Origin: Paenibacillus tyrphae
GTDB taxonomy: Bacteria; Bacillota; Bacilli; Paenibacillales; NBRC-103111
Reading direction: 5' to 3'
Length of the DNA stretch: 64,000 nt
NCBI RefSeq assembly: GCF_024158745.1
Contig: NZ_JAMZAW010000003.1
Span: 62,001-126,000, forward strand
In this document: piece by piece, positions 1 through 9,390 of the stretch
How the letters are laid out: the number at the start of each line of letters is the position of its first letter
Numbering within the stretch: position 1 is the stretch's first letter
Position numbers and translations under genes: made by a program
Notes under the pieces: model-generated
The model's input: the letters and a program-made list of their open reading frames with translations, nothing else
Database searches by the model: none
What the model was told of the DNA's origin: nothing

Positions 1-1167
1 CGCCATACCGGCTACGATCAGATTCGCGCTCGCGCCGATCAGCGAGCCGTTCCCTCCGAGACAAGCCCCGAGCGCAAGACTCCACCAAAGCGGCTCCAGG
101 TTGCTGACCCCCATCGTGCCCATTTCCTGAATCATCGGAATCATCGTCGCCACGAACGGGATGTTATCCAAAAACGCCGAAGCGATTCCGCTGAGCCAGA
201 GGATCAGAACCGCCGATTTCGTCACATCGCCGCCCGTTACTCCGACCGCGTAGTTCGCCAACGCGGCGATCACGCCGGTTTCGATCAAGCCCGAGACAAG
301 CACGAACAATCCGACAAAGAAGAAGATCGTCGTCCACTCGACCCGCTGAAACGCCTCTTCCAGAAAGTGCTCGCCGGTCAACAGCAGAAGAAGGAATGCA
401 CCGGCGAGCGCCACGGTCGCCGACTCCAAATGGACGATCTGGTGGACGAAGAAGCCGATCAGGGTCAATCCAAGCACCGCAAGACATTTTTTCAACAGCA
501 CCGGATCGCGGATTTCCGCTTTTTCATTCATTTTCATCAGTCCTAGCCGCAGCTCTTCCGTCGTGCGAATCTGTTTGCGGTAAAATAACACGAAGAAAGG
601 CACGGTGATCGCGAGGACGATCGCCGCAATCGGCGCCAAATTGTTGATGAAGGCCATAAAAGTCAATTCTTTCACTGCGCTGCCGATCATGATGTTGGGC
701 GGATCGCCGATCAGTGTCGCCGTGCCGCCGATATTGCAAGCGAGAATTTGTGACATCAGAAAAGGGACCGGATTCACTCGCAGCTGCCGCGTAATGCTGA
801 ATGTTACCGGCACCATCAGCAGCACGGTCGTCACGTTATCCAGAAACGCCGAGCCGATCGCCGTGACCAGCGAAAGCACGATCATGATGCGGACCGGGTG
901 ACCTCCCGCCTTTTTGGCCGACCAGACTGCAATATATTTGAACAATCCCGTTTCCGCGGTAATACCGACGATAATCATCATGCCCACCAGCAGGCCAAGC
1001 GTGTTGAAATCGATATGATGAAGCGCCGTTTCCTGATTGACGATGCCCAGAACAACCATCAAAATGCCGCCGATCATGGCAACGATCGTCCGGTGAATTT
1101 TTTCCGAAACGATAAAACCGTAGGCTACCGCAAACAATCCGATAGCGATAAGAGCTTGTTGATCCAT
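1..1167 (-). CDS. ArsB/NhaD-family ion transporter (partial, 3' end outside window)
   Basis: The 389 visible codons run off the left edge without a stop. They encode a polytopic inner-membrane protein of the ion transporter superfamily (NhaD / ArsB / CitM type), which moves Na+/H+, arsenite or organic anions. Two inverted halves are visible, each with a buried Asn-Asn/Asp motif: SAFLDNVTTVLLMVPV near residue 108 and SAFLDNIPFVATMIP near residue 340. Each is followed by a Gly-rich hairpin, GGTATLIGDPPNIM near 148 and GNGSLIGASANL near 378. These are the family's paired re-entrant signatures. The ATG is preceded by GGAGAGAGG at good spacing. A structured leader lies upstream. Family assignment is firm; the substrate (sodium, arsenite or another ion) cannot be told from sequence. 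Confidence 0.85.
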   Translation of the reverse strand, partial: MDQQALIAIGLFAVAYGFIVSEKIHRTIVAMIGGILMVVLGIVNQETALHHIDFNTLGLLVGMMIIVGITAETGLFKYIAVWSAKKAGGHPVRIMIVLSLVTAIGSAFLDNVTTVLLMVPVTFSITRQLRVNPVPFLMSQILACNIGGTATLIGDPPNIMIGSAVKELTFMAFINNLAPIAAIVLAITVPFFVLFYRKQIRTTEELRLGLMKMNEKAEIRDPVLLKKCLAVLGLTLIGFFVHQIVHLESATVALAGAFLLLLLTGEHFLEEAFQRVEWTTIFFFVGLFVLVSGLIETGVIAALANYAVGVTGGDVTKSAVLILWLSGIASAFLDNIPFVATMIPMIQEMGTMGVSNLEPLWWSLALGACLGGNGSLIGASANLIVAGMA

Positions 1168-1305
1168 AACGAAATCCTCTCTCCGATGCAATTTTATTGG
1201 TGCCGCCAACTCGCGCCGCTCTTCCGCATAACCCTAAAAAAAGCAAAAAGAAGCCCTTGGTGACAGGCTCCTCCGAAAATCAACGCGATTATGTACTTGT
1301 CTTAT

Positions 1306-1364
1306 GCAACCGGCAGGCATACGGTCAACGGCCGGATACCGAAGAAACGCCCCCCTGCCGCTGC
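1306..1364 (-). promoter_or_regulatory. Structured 5' leader upstream of the ion transporter (unclassified)
   Basis: The 265 bases between the AI-2E-family gene and the transporter hold no gene. On the minus strand an 11-bp stem with one bulge is visible: GCAGCGGCAGG pairs with CCTGCCGGTTGC across about 36 bases. Downstream (around 1228-1262) a short GAGCCT/AGGGCTT hairpin is followed by interrupted T runs, like an attenuator, before the Shine-Dalgarno. This arrangement fits a cis-acting leader, perhaps an ion-sensing one, but I do not recognise a known riboswitch consensus. Confidence 0.4.
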
Positions 1365-1432
1365 CAACCTATATATACGCACAAGATGGTCGCTTGGTTT
1401 CGCCCGATACAAAATTTTTTTCTAAAAAATTA

Positions 1433-2503
1433 TCACGTCGTCTTCCGGTGAATGTAATACATAAACACATGCTGCAGAATTACTTTCATCACCGCAAAAA
1501 ACGGAACCGCCAGGATGAGCCCCGTTATTCCGGCAATCTCCCCGCCCACAAGCAGCGCGAAAATGATCACGAGCGGATGCATATTGAGCGAACGGCCGAC
1601 AACTTGAGGCGAGATTACGTTTCCTTCCAGGATTTGGCACGTGGTGTTGATGAGTCCGACAAACAGCACCATCTTCCAGGAAATCGTGGACGCCACGATT
1701 AGCGCCGGTGCCGCCCCGAGAAACGGGCCGAGGTAAGGGATAATGTTGAATACCGCAACGACGCTGGCCAGCAGCAGCGCGTAAGGCATGCCGATCAGCC
1801 AATACCCGATGTAGGCGAGCAGCCCGACGATCATGCAAACGGTAAACTGGCCGCGGATATAGTTGCCGAGCGCCATATCGATATCCATGAGCATGGACAC
1901 GATTTCTTTGCGGTGCGTTTTCGGCACGATGGCCAGCGTCGATTTTTCGATCAGTTGAAAATCTTTCAGGATATAGAAGGAGACAAACGGAATGATGAAG
2001 AGAAGAAAGACCGTATTGATGGTGCTGCCGATACCGTTAATGTATTCCGCAATCGCGAGCGAGATTCCGTTCTCCAGCTTGGAAAGCGACTGCTGTATAC
2101 CCATCCGTACGCTGTCCGGGAGAAAGTTGAGTCCGTTTAAGCCGTTTACAACGCTCTGTGCCTTAAAGGCGACATCGGGCATCTTATCGTTCAATTCCGC
2201 GAGCTGCCGCACGAACATCGGAATAAGGTTCATCAACACGACGGTCGCCGAAGTAATGAAAACCGCATAAATGAGCAGCACGGCCATCGTTCGCGGCACT
2301 TTGCGGGCGCCAAGCAGCGTCACCACCGGATTCAGCACGTAAGAAATGATCAGCGCGATCGCGAACGGCGTCAAAATTTTTTTCAAAAAATCATACAAGC
2401 CCGCAATCATCGGACGGAGCTGCAGCAGCATGTACAAAATGATCAAACCGAGCAGCGTATAGATCATGCCGACGAGCAGCCGTTGTTTCGGGAACCGGTC
2501 CAT
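1433..2503 (-). CDS. AI-2E family transporter-like membrane protein (YrrI-like)
   Basis: This 356-residue integral membrane protein has the AI-2E_transport family pattern. Two hydrophobic segments lie at the N-terminus (about residues 10-30 and 38-60). An extracellular-type helical stretch follows, then a C-terminal membrane core with PYALLLASVVAVFNIIPYLGP and a conserved LEGNVISPQVVGRSLNMHPL segment near residue 290. B. subtilis carries the homologous yrrI close to yrrD, as here. Members include autoinducer exporters, Na+/H+ antiporters and uncharacterised permeases, so no substrate is assigned. A strong terminator separates it from the upstream zinc-ribbon gene, so it is probably transcribed alone or with the downstream transporter. 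Confidence 0.85.
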   Translation of the reverse strand: MDRFPKQRLLVGMIYTLLGLIILYMLLQLRPMIAGLYDFLKKILTPFAIALIISYVLNPVVTLLGARKVPRTMAVLLIYAVFITSATVVLMNLIPMFVRQLAELNDKMPDVAFKAQSVVNGLNGLNFLPDSVRMGIQQSLSKLENGISLAIAEYINGIGSTINTVFLLFIIPFVSFYILKDFQLIEKSTLAIVPKTHRKEIVSMLMDIDMALGNYIRGQFTVCMIVGLLAYIGYWLIGMPYALLLASVVAVFNIIPYLGPFLGAAPALIVASTISWKMVLFVGLINTTCQILEGNVISPQVVGRSLNMHPLVIIFALLVGGEIAGITGLILAVPFFAVMKVILQHVFMYYIHRKTT

Positions 2504-2590
2504 AGCGCCCCCCTTTACCTCTTCTGACTTCTGACGAAGCGTTGGCCTTTTTACAGTATATGTACAAGTCCGGGCTCTTAACCCAGCACA

Positions 2591-2644
2591 TAAAAAAACC
2601 GCTTATCCCGAGACGCCTGTTCAAAGCGTCCGGGAAAGCGGCTT
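2591..2644 (-). terminator. Rho-independent terminator of the cymR-iscS-yrrD-zinc ribbon unit
   Basis: On the minus strand a long GC-rich hairpin (AAGCCGCTTTCCCGGACGC pairing with GCGTCTCGGGATAAGCGG) is followed by seven T. It lies about 60 bases past the zinc-ribbon stop. Confidence 0.9.
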
Positions 2645-2700
2645 GACTATACGATGATGCTCGAGCCGGAACTCCCCTATCGAATCTCTGGAGCATCCTG

Positions 2701-2898
2701 TCAGTTGGCATGAAGCTCGGGCATTTCCTCTTCAAAAAACAAATCGTCGAGCGAGCTAAGCGTGCCGTCTTCCTCCACTTGGAATACGGACATTTTTTCC
2801 CCGTTCACCGTCAGTTCGATAAAACAGCCCCAGCAGTAAAACTGATGGGAGCCGATCTTTCCAATATCCTTGGAATTGCAATTTGGACAACGTAACAT
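2701..2898 (-). CDS. Small zinc-ribbon protein
   Basis: This 65-residue protein begins LRCPNCNSKDIGKIG and contains a second pair, CWGC, near residue 22. The two CxxC knuckles make a zinc ribbon. The rest is acidic and ends in a Phe/Glu-rich tail. I chose the internal ATG because AGGGTGAT sits just upstream and the start follows the YrrD-like stop by about 10 bases, implying translational coupling. A longer reading frame exists, but its extra N-terminus overlaps yrrD. The specific role is unknown; it could be a nucleic-acid or protein-binding accessory factor. Confidence 0.75.
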   Translation of the reverse strand: MLRCPNCNSKDIGKIGSHQFYCWGCFIELTVNGEKMSVFQVEEDGTLSSLDDLFFEEEMPELHAN

Positions 2899-2908
2899 CG
2901 GTATCACC

Positions 2909-3430
2909 CTATTCTTCTTTTGGTCCGAAGATTTCTTGAAGCGCTTCGCTGGCGTGAACGGGAACAATTAAGGCGTCGTCGCCGACCTTGACCGCATCCG
3001 GCATCGGCAGCCATCTGCGCCCTTCCGTTAGATCCGAGATGAAACCTTCGGTCAATTCGTAACCTATTACCTTTATGCCCCCATCTGCATCCAAATAAAC
3101 ATCCTCGACCACCCCGAGCTGCTGCCCGTTGACGGTAATGACCGGGAGTCCCTTCAGCTTGCGTTCGCCAAACAGCAGCGCCCTGCAAGCGGAGCTTGGA
3201 TTCAGCGGGCGGACAGCTTGTTCTGCAGCAATCGTAACAGCGTCGTCGCCCATCGCTATCACGTCTTTTCGCTCAATACACGTGGCTTCGGAAAACCAAT
3301 GCCCCGCTTCGAGCAGCACGGACTCGACCTCCCAGCCTTCGTTCAGCAACAGGTCTTTGGCGCTGCCTACTTGTTTCCCTGTCTCTACGCAAATGACCGG
3401 CAATCCGATAACATCGCGCGCTTTTCTCAA
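2909..3430 (-). CDS. PRC-barrel domain protein (YrrD-like)
   Basis: This 173-residue protein has two PRC-barrel domains: residues about 1-75 (MRKARDVIGLPVICVETGKQ) and 90-160 (LKGLPVITVNGQQLGVVEDV). The second repeat carries the typical LGxVxDVxLD pattern. PRC barrels are small beta domains found in RimM and photosynthetic reaction centre H subunits, and they mediate protein or RNA contacts. B. subtilis has yrrD in the same neighbourhood. Translation starts at TTG with GGGAGAG 8-9 bases upstream. It lies 36 bases after the desulfurase stop, so it is probably co-transcribed. Function unknown. Confidence 0.85.
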   Translation of the reverse strand: MRKARDVIGLPVICVETGKQVGSAKDLLLNEGWEVESVLLEAGHWFSEATCIERKDVIAMGDDAVTIAAEQAVRPLNPSSACRALLFGERKLKGLPVITVNGQQLGVVEDVYLDADGGIKVIGYELTEGFISDLTEGRRWLPMPDAVKVGDDALIVPVHASEALQEIFGPKEE

Positions 3431-3466
3431 CGAGCTTCTCTCCCAGCCGGCAAATCGAAATTTGCC

Positions 3467-4630
3467 CTATCCTTTAGTACGTAATCGGCTGATAATGGTT
3501 TCAACGGCCGTAGCGGCAGCAGCCATTTGCCCGGAGTCATTGCCCGGTCCGAAACTGAATCGGATGGCCGATTGCGTCACCTCATCCGGCAGCCTCATCG
3601 CCTTAAGCACATGAGAGATTTCCAAGGAGCCGGACGTACAAGCCGAGCCGCTTGAAGCCATCACTCCCGCAAGATCCAGATTCATCAGCATCGTCTCGGT
3701 GGAAATGCCGGGGAAGCTGACATTCAAAATGTGCGGAAGCTTCTCTGTAGGATGACCGTTGACGACAAACTGCCCGGGGGCCAGACGCCGTTCCAATTCG
3801 GTGACCATTTCTTGACGTAGTTTTTCCATCTTTTGTTGCACTTCATACCTATTCCGGTCAAAAATTTCTACGGCTTTTGCAAAGCCTGCGATGCCTGCCG
3901 TATTTTCCGTCGCCGGACGGCGTTTCCGTTCTTGAGCGCCGCCGTAGAGCAGCGGTGTGACGCGAGTGTTTTTGGCTATATATAACGCGCCGACCCCTTT
4001 GGGACCGTTCAGTTTATGCGCGGAAAAACTCATCAAATCTACCGGCAGCTCACGAAGATTGATAGGCACGTGAGCCAACGCTTGAACGGCGTCGACATGA
4101 AAACAAATGCCGCGCTCCCTGGCAAGTCGTCCGATCGCTTCGACCAGCTGGAGCGTACCGACTTCGTTGTTGCCATACATGACGCTGATCAGGATCGTAT
4201 CCGGCCGAATGGCCGCTTCCACATCGTTCGGCGAAACTTGGCCGAATCGGTCCACAGGTACATAAGTCACTTCGTATCCAAGCTGTTCCAATCGCTCGCA
4301 AGCATGAAGAACGGCATGATGTTCGATCTGTGTCGTTATGATATGCCGGCCGCGTTCCCGGTACGCCTCAGCCGCACCGAACAACGCCATATTGTCGCTT
4401 TCCGTTCCGCTCCCTGTGAATACGAGCTCGGACGGCGCGCAGCCGACAAAAGCGGAGATCCGGTCTCGGGCGGCGCTAAGCGCCATTCTGGCTTCCCGAC
4501 CGGCTTGATGCGTGCTTGAGGGGTTCCCGTACGCCCCGGTCCAATATGGAAGCATCGCTTCCACGACTTCGGGAAGTACGGGCGTTGTGGCGGCGTGATC
4601 TAAATAAATGAGCTCCAAAGCTTTCACCAC
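3467..4630 (-). CDS. iscS: Cysteine desulfurase (IscS/NifS-like, YrvO type)
   Basis: A PLP enzyme that converts cysteine to alanine and passes persulfide sulfur to acceptors such as MnmA for tRNA 2-thiolation, or to Fe-S assembly. Seen: N-terminal IYLDHAATTPV, the PLP lysine in SFSAHKLNGPKGVGALY (near residue 205), and the catalytic cysteine loop SSGSACTSGS near residue 330. The length of about 385 fits the family. The start is uncertain: two adjacent GTG codons open the frame without a clear Shine-Dalgarno, and conserved sequence begins at IYLDH eight residues later. It follows cymR by 26 bases, as in the B. subtilis cymR-yrvO pair. Confidence 0.93.
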   Translation of the reverse strand: MVKALELIYLDHAATTPVLPEVVEAMLPYWTGAYGNPSSTHQAGREARMALSAARDRISAFVGCAPSELVFTGSGTESDNMALFGAAEAYRERGRHIITTQIEHHAVLHACERLEQLGYEVTYVPVDRFGQVSPNDVEAAIRPDTILISVMYGNNEVGTLQLVEAIGRLARERGICFHVDAVQALAHVPINLRELPVDLMSFSAHKLNGPKGVGALYIAKNTRVTPLLYGGAQERKRRPATENTAGIAGFAKAVEIFDRNRYEVQQKMEKLRQEMVTELERRLAPGQFVVNGHPTEKLPHILNVSFPGISTETMLMNLDLAGVMASSGSACTSGSLEISHVLKAMRLPDEVTQSAIRFSFGPGNDSGQMAAAATAVETIISRLRTKG

Positions 4631-4656
4631 ATCTGTTAGGAGGATTTCAAAGCGGT

Positions 4657-5079
4657 CTAAATGTAAAACATGTAACTGTCATTCTGATTTCCTTCGTCTT
4701 TGTAAGAAATCAAATCGTGCAGCGTCGTCGAATCAAGCACCTGCGCAATTCCGTCGCGGATCCGAATCCAGAGCTGGCGCTTGGCCGGATCGTCTTCCTC
4801 GGTGAAGTCCACCGGGCTGATCGGACCTTCCAGCACCCGAATCACATCGCCGGAGGAAATGTCTTCGGGCGATTTGGACAAAATATATCCGCCGTATGCG
4901 CCACGGATGCTTTTAACGAGACCTGCGTTACGCAGCGGAGCAACCAATTGCTCCAAATAATGCTCGGAAAGCTGATGCTTTTCTGCGATGCTTTTCAGTG
5001 AGGTGGGGCCTTCTCCGAACTTCGTCGCGAGCTCCATCATGATCGTGAGTCCGTAGCGGCCTTTGGTGGAAATCTTCAA
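4657..5079 (-). CDS. cymR: Rrf2-family transcriptional regulator CymR
   Basis: This 140-residue Rrf2 protein starts MKISTKGRYGLTIMMELA. The winged helix (residues 1-60) contains SLKSIAEKHQLSEHYLEQL and the wing RGAYGGYIL. There is no cysteine at all, so it cannot bind an Fe-S cluster as IscR or NsrR do. That matches CymR, which represses cysteine and sulfur uptake genes together with CysK (established in B. subtilis). It starts at TTG with GAGGTG seven bases upstream. It heads the minus-strand unit with cysteine desulfurase next. Unlike B. subtilis, mnmA is not downstream but divergent. Confidence 0.9.
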   Translation of the reverse strand: MKISTKGRYGLTIMMELATKFGEGPTSLKSIAEKHQLSEHYLEQLVAPLRNAGLVKSIRGAYGGYILSKSPEDISSGDVIRVLEGPISPVDFTEEDDPAKRQLWIRIRDGIAQVLDSTTLHDLISYKDEGNQNDSYMFYI

Positions 5080-5201
5080 CTTGTAGCACCTCGTTTACAT
5101 TTCATACATTTTTGTATCGTTTCTATGGTAACATAAAACCTTGTAATTTGGGAGAAAAACCGTGGCATATTCATGAAAAATTTTATTCTTTCCTGATTTG
5201 A

Positions 5202-6344
<1,143 letters not shown>

Positions 6345-6365
6345 GGCTGCATATATGTGTAATAA

Positions 6366-6406
6366 AAGGGAGCTTTCCGGTGTAAGCCGGAAGGTTCCCT
6401 CTTTTT
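6366..6406 (+). terminator. Terminator after mnmA
   Basis: A GGGAGCTTTCCGG hairpin with its complement is followed by CTTTTT. An A-rich 5' flank may let it serve the convergent solute-binding pseudogene as well. Confidence 0.85.
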
Positions 6407-6415
6407 ATGCCGGCT

Positions 6416-7575
6416 TTATTTTTTCAACGCTTGATCCAGCTTGAATTGTCCGATTGTATTCAACTCAACCAGCATGTGGTCCAATTCAAGCTCTCCTTCA
6501 ATCACTCGAGTCATAGATTGTTGAACCTGCTCATAAAACTCGGTTGAAAATTCATAGGGGACGGAAGGCGTATAAGCGTCTTGGGGGGACAGTTTATAAA
6601 ATGCTTCCATGTTACTATCCTTCTTTTGCATGCTATCTATATAAGTTGGAAGACTGCCATGGATACCTGCCCGACCGTTCATTTTTGAAAGCTTCTCGCT
6701 ATTTATATACTCCAGCAGCTGCCATGCTCCGTCTATGTTTTTGGAACCGGCATAAATACCGAACAATTCATTGGGAGCAATGGACGTGCTTTGGTTGGGT
6801 GCAGCAGGATTTACAGGCTCCGTAACGACTCCCCATTCAAAACTAGCGCCTGAAAGATATCCCAATTCATACGAGTACTCTACCGTCATGGCTGCTCGCC
6901 CTTGTGTGAACGGATTTTTGCATCCGTCAAACTTAATCCTTCGGTTTCCGCTACATCTTTAACAAGCCAGAATGCATGGCGGGTGTTATGGTGGTAACCG
7001 TACATTTTGCCAGCATTGCGCTCCGATTTCACAAAACGCTCGGCCAGTTGCAACACTTCCACCCAGCTCATATGATCCGTTGGATAAGGTATCCCGAATT
7101 GATCGAACAACGTCTTGTTGTAAAATAAGGCTTTGGATTGAAAGGTCGGTGACAGTCCGTATAATCGTCCCCCGCCTTTATTCCTTAAATAAGCGGTCAT
7201 ATTTTTATTCATCCGCTCGAGGTTCACATCTTTTGATTTTTTCAGCAAAGGCTCCAGATCAATTTGCATTCCGTCCTCGACGAAGCTCGGAAGATTAAAA
7301 TTGAAGATGAGATCGGGCTGTTCTTTTTTTACAAGCTCCCGATACCCTTCCTCGGAAAATCCTTTCTTGTAATAATCATTCAGTGAGACGACTTCGATCT
7401 CGACATGAGGGTTTTGAGAAGTAAACAGCTTACCGTAGATGTCATTAAAGCTTCTCTTATCGTGATAAAATACCTTTAGCTTCATTCCTGTATCTTCTGG
7501 CTTTATGCCGGAACAACCGGTTGCCAGACAAATAAAACAAAGAAGCAGTTTCAATCGCATGTTATTTCGATTCAT
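6416..7575 (-). pseudogene. Extracellular solute-binding lipoprotein, broken by a frameshift
   Basis: Two frames join into one protein of about 385 residues resembling family 1 (sugar-type) ABC solute-binding proteins. The N-terminal part (6886-7575) has a lipoprotein signal: charged MNRNNMRLK, hydrophobic stretch, and lipobox LATGC. It also has SBP-like segments such as GFSEEGYRELVKKEQPDLI. The C-terminal part (6416-6889) continues with GIYAGSKNIDGAWQLLEYI. Adding one A to the five-A tract at 6915-6919 restores one frame reading DAKNPFTQGRAAMTVEY. No permease or ATPase gene is adjacent, so the protein is an orphan. The break could be real decay or a sequencing error in the homopolymer. Confidence 0.75.
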
Positions 7576-7683
7576 TTTGCACGGCTCCCTAATTTACCAA
7601 TGAGCAGCTTCAATCCATTCACTTTTCCAATTTTGGATATACATACCTATTGTAACATGTTATTAGGGGGATGAGATTTAAAA

Positions 7684-7720
7684 TAATAAAAAACCCGCTG
7701 AATGGGCTCAGCAGGCTTTC
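7684..7720 (-). terminator. Terminator after the bactofilin gene
   Basis: A minus-strand hairpin GCCTGCTGA / TCAGCGGGT is followed by TTTTTTATTATTT, about 90 bases past the bactofilin stop. Confidence 0.85.
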
Positions 7721-7807
7721 ATACTGCACGATGAAGTTTTTTGTCCAGAATCGGTGCCGGGATGGCGCTGCGGGTTGCCGGCGACGACGAAGCCAAGACG
7801 GCTCCCG

Positions 7808-8530
7808 TTAAATTTGCCGGTGCTCATGGATTTTTGCTCCATTGAACGGGCTCAAGCTTTCCTTGTATTCGACCAGATCGATTTCACAGCCCGGGCCGAT
7901 CGTAATCCGGCTGCCGCGGACGACTTTGGCCGTCGTATTTTCCAAATAAATCTCGTCCCCTTCGATCGTTTCAGCGTCGAGCTTCGCGTCGAGCATCGGC
8001 AGTAACGACTTGAGAAGCGACTTGAAGCCTTTTTTGCGTACCGTGATCACTTCGCCGCCGATTTCCTGCGCGGAGCTGGCACCGTAAAGCGATATATCGA
8101 TAACGCCCGCATTCAATAATCCGTCGATCCGGAACGCTCCCTTAGCATTGAACGTTTCCGCCTCACAGTCTCCGGCGACGGTCAAATCCCCTTCCAGATC
8201 AATCCGGTCGCCGTTCATGTTCCCTTGAACCCGTGCGCTGCCCCGACATTTAAAATCCAGATACGACACGTTTCCTTCCAGCTTGACGTCCCCGTAAACT
8301 TTAATTTCTTCGCTCTCGACGCTACCATTCATCGACGACATACCGTTCACTTGAATGAACTTGGCCTTCACTTGGCCGGAGATTTCGCTGACTCCGTTCG
8401 TCTTGAACTGCAAGCAATCGATATCGCCATAAACTTTGCCTTCGCCGTTAATTTTCACGTCCCGGTAGCTTCCGCCCGAGGAAGAGCCGCTACCCGAAAT
8501 AACGAGATCACGGCGGTTGTTGCTGTCCAT
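7808..8530 (-). CDS. Bactofilin-like polymer-forming cytoskeletal protein
   Basis: A 240-residue protein. After a disordered Ser/Gly N-terminus (GSGSSSGGS) it consists of short hydrophobic/polar beta repeats such as VKINGEGKVYGDI, KVYGDVKLEGNVS and IDLEGDLTVAGDC. These are the right-handed beta-helix rungs of the bactofilin (polymer-forming cytoskeletal) family. Nothing suggests a membrane segment. It follows a YhbD-like gene by 46 bases, matching the B. subtilis yhbD-yhbE-yhbF locus, where YhbE/F (BacE/BacF) are bactofilins linked to flagellar assembly. Only one bactofilin gene is present here. The role is inferred from family and context. Confidence 0.85.
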   Translation of the reverse strand: MDSNNRRDLVISGSGSSSGGSYRDVKINGEGKVYGDIDCLQFKTNGVSEISGQVKAKFIQVNGMSSMNGSVESEEIKVYGDVKLEGNVSYLDFKCRGSARVQGNMNGDRIDLEGDLTVAGDCEAETFNAKGAFRIDGLLNAGVIDISLYGASSAQEIGGEVITVRKKGFKSLLKSLLPMLDAKLDAETIEGDEIYLENTTAKVVRGSRITIGPGCEIDLVEYKESLSPFNGAKIHEHRQI

Positions 8531-8576
8531 AGTTATCCCTCCGTACTTGCTGCATTTTATATTTTCGTAAAACGCA

Positions 8577-9203
8577 TTACGATAATTTGATTTTCAATTC
8601 CTCTGCGCACTGGCCTATTGAAATCCGCGCCACTATTCTTACCCGCGGTTCGAAATATACTTCGCCCGGACTTGTCGCAATCACGAAGCCTGACATGCCC
8701 ATCTTGCGAAAAAAGATCAGCTCGGCAGTTTTACCTTGAAGCTTCGGATAATGCTCCGCCATAGTCTGAATCAGGCCTTTCCCTTCCTCCAACGTCATCT
8801 CTCCGGTTTGCAGCAGCTTGTCGAGCGCATACATACATATCATGTTTTCAAAATCATAGACCGCGCTTGTTCCCTGCTGTTCGATGTAAAAATCGAGCGT
8901 CTCTTTCGTAACAATGTTGCGTTTTTCCAGCTCCGAACGCCCAAGGGCAACTTCGCTCAAATTCGGAGAAAACACATCCGCTAGCTCATCCAGCGATAAA
9001 TCGTCTTTCATATTCACGATTTTATCGATCCGCGCCAAAATACTCTCCTTTGGAAAAAAGGTCTCCTGTCCCGTAAATGTCGATTTTCGAATAAACCATT
9101 CTTCCGGAATGAGATTTTTTCGTTTCCAGCGGTATAATTGGCCGTAAGAAATGCCTGTCAGTTCAAGCAAATCTTTTTTGGAGATTAATTCCCGTTCCGT
9201 CAC
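8577..9203 (-). CDS. YhbD-family (DUF4004) HTH protein
   Basis: A 208-residue protein with a MerR-like helix-turn-helix at residues about 6-45 (ISKKDLLELTGISYGQLYRWK), followed by an alpha-helical region and a C-terminal domain. It matches the B. subtilis YhbD family, encoded beside bactofilins. I placed the start at GTG because AAGGAGG lies nine bases upstream; an extension to an earlier ATG would enter the promoter. An 18-bp palindrome overlaps the likely transcription start. I infer autoregulation of the yhbD-bactofilin unit. No effector is known. Confidence 0.8.
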   Translation of the reverse strand: MTERELISKKDLLELTGISYGQLYRWKRKNLIPEEWFIRKSTFTGQETFFPKESILARIDKIVNMKDDLSLDELADVFSPNLSEVALGRSELEKRNIVTKETLDFYIEQQGTSAVYDFENMICMYALDKLLQTGEMTLEEGKGLIQTMAEHYPKLQGKTAELIFFRKMGMSGFVIATSPGEVYFEPRVRIVARISIGQCAEELKIKLS

Positions 9204-9230
9204 CTTCAACGCCTCCTTACAAAAACAATT

Positions 9231-9261
9231 GTAACATAACATTGTTACGTTGTAAATTATA
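9231..9261 (-). promoter_or_regulatory. yhbD promoter with overlapping inverted-repeat operator
   Basis: On the minus strand a perfect TATAAT (9261-9256) is followed seven bases later by GTAACA-ATGTTA-TGTTAC (9248-9231), an inverted repeat with six-base arms. The palindrome covers the expected transcription start, the classic position for a repressor site. The -35 is weak. Confidence 0.6.
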
Positions 9262-9264
9262 GAA

Positions 9265-9298
9265 TAAAAAAAAGCTTCAAAGATCGAAGCCTTTTTTG
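9265..9298 (-). terminator. Short bidirectional terminator
   Basis: A GGCTTC/GAAGC hairpin is flanked by an A/T run on each side. It ends the CorC/HlyC pseudogene transcript on the minus strand just upstream of the yhbD promoter. Confidence 0.7.
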
Positions 9299-9390
9299 AG
9301 GAAACTATGTAGGGGTTGTTTCATTACGCCATTGCACTCCGATTGCTTCCGCCCTAAGAACGCCCGTCCTTCGTTCGCGTACGCTCCCTT

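Noticed and set aside
1..1246. Several short minus-strand frames (164-487, 524-739, 836-1246) as separate genes
   Set aside because: They are off-frame readings of the single ion transporter, whose real frame is open from 1167 to the left edge.
4608..4805. Plus-strand AGGAGG followed by an open frame between cymR and iscS
   Set aside because: The frame is entirely antisense to the cymR-iscS junction and encodes a Ser/Lys/Arg-rich low-complexity peptide; the Shine-Dalgarno match appears to be chance.
6900..6930. Programmed -1 frameshift in the solute-binding protein
   Set aside because: The five-A tract does not form an X-XXY-YYZ heptamer in the zero frame and I see no downstream stimulatory hairpin; decay or error is simpler.
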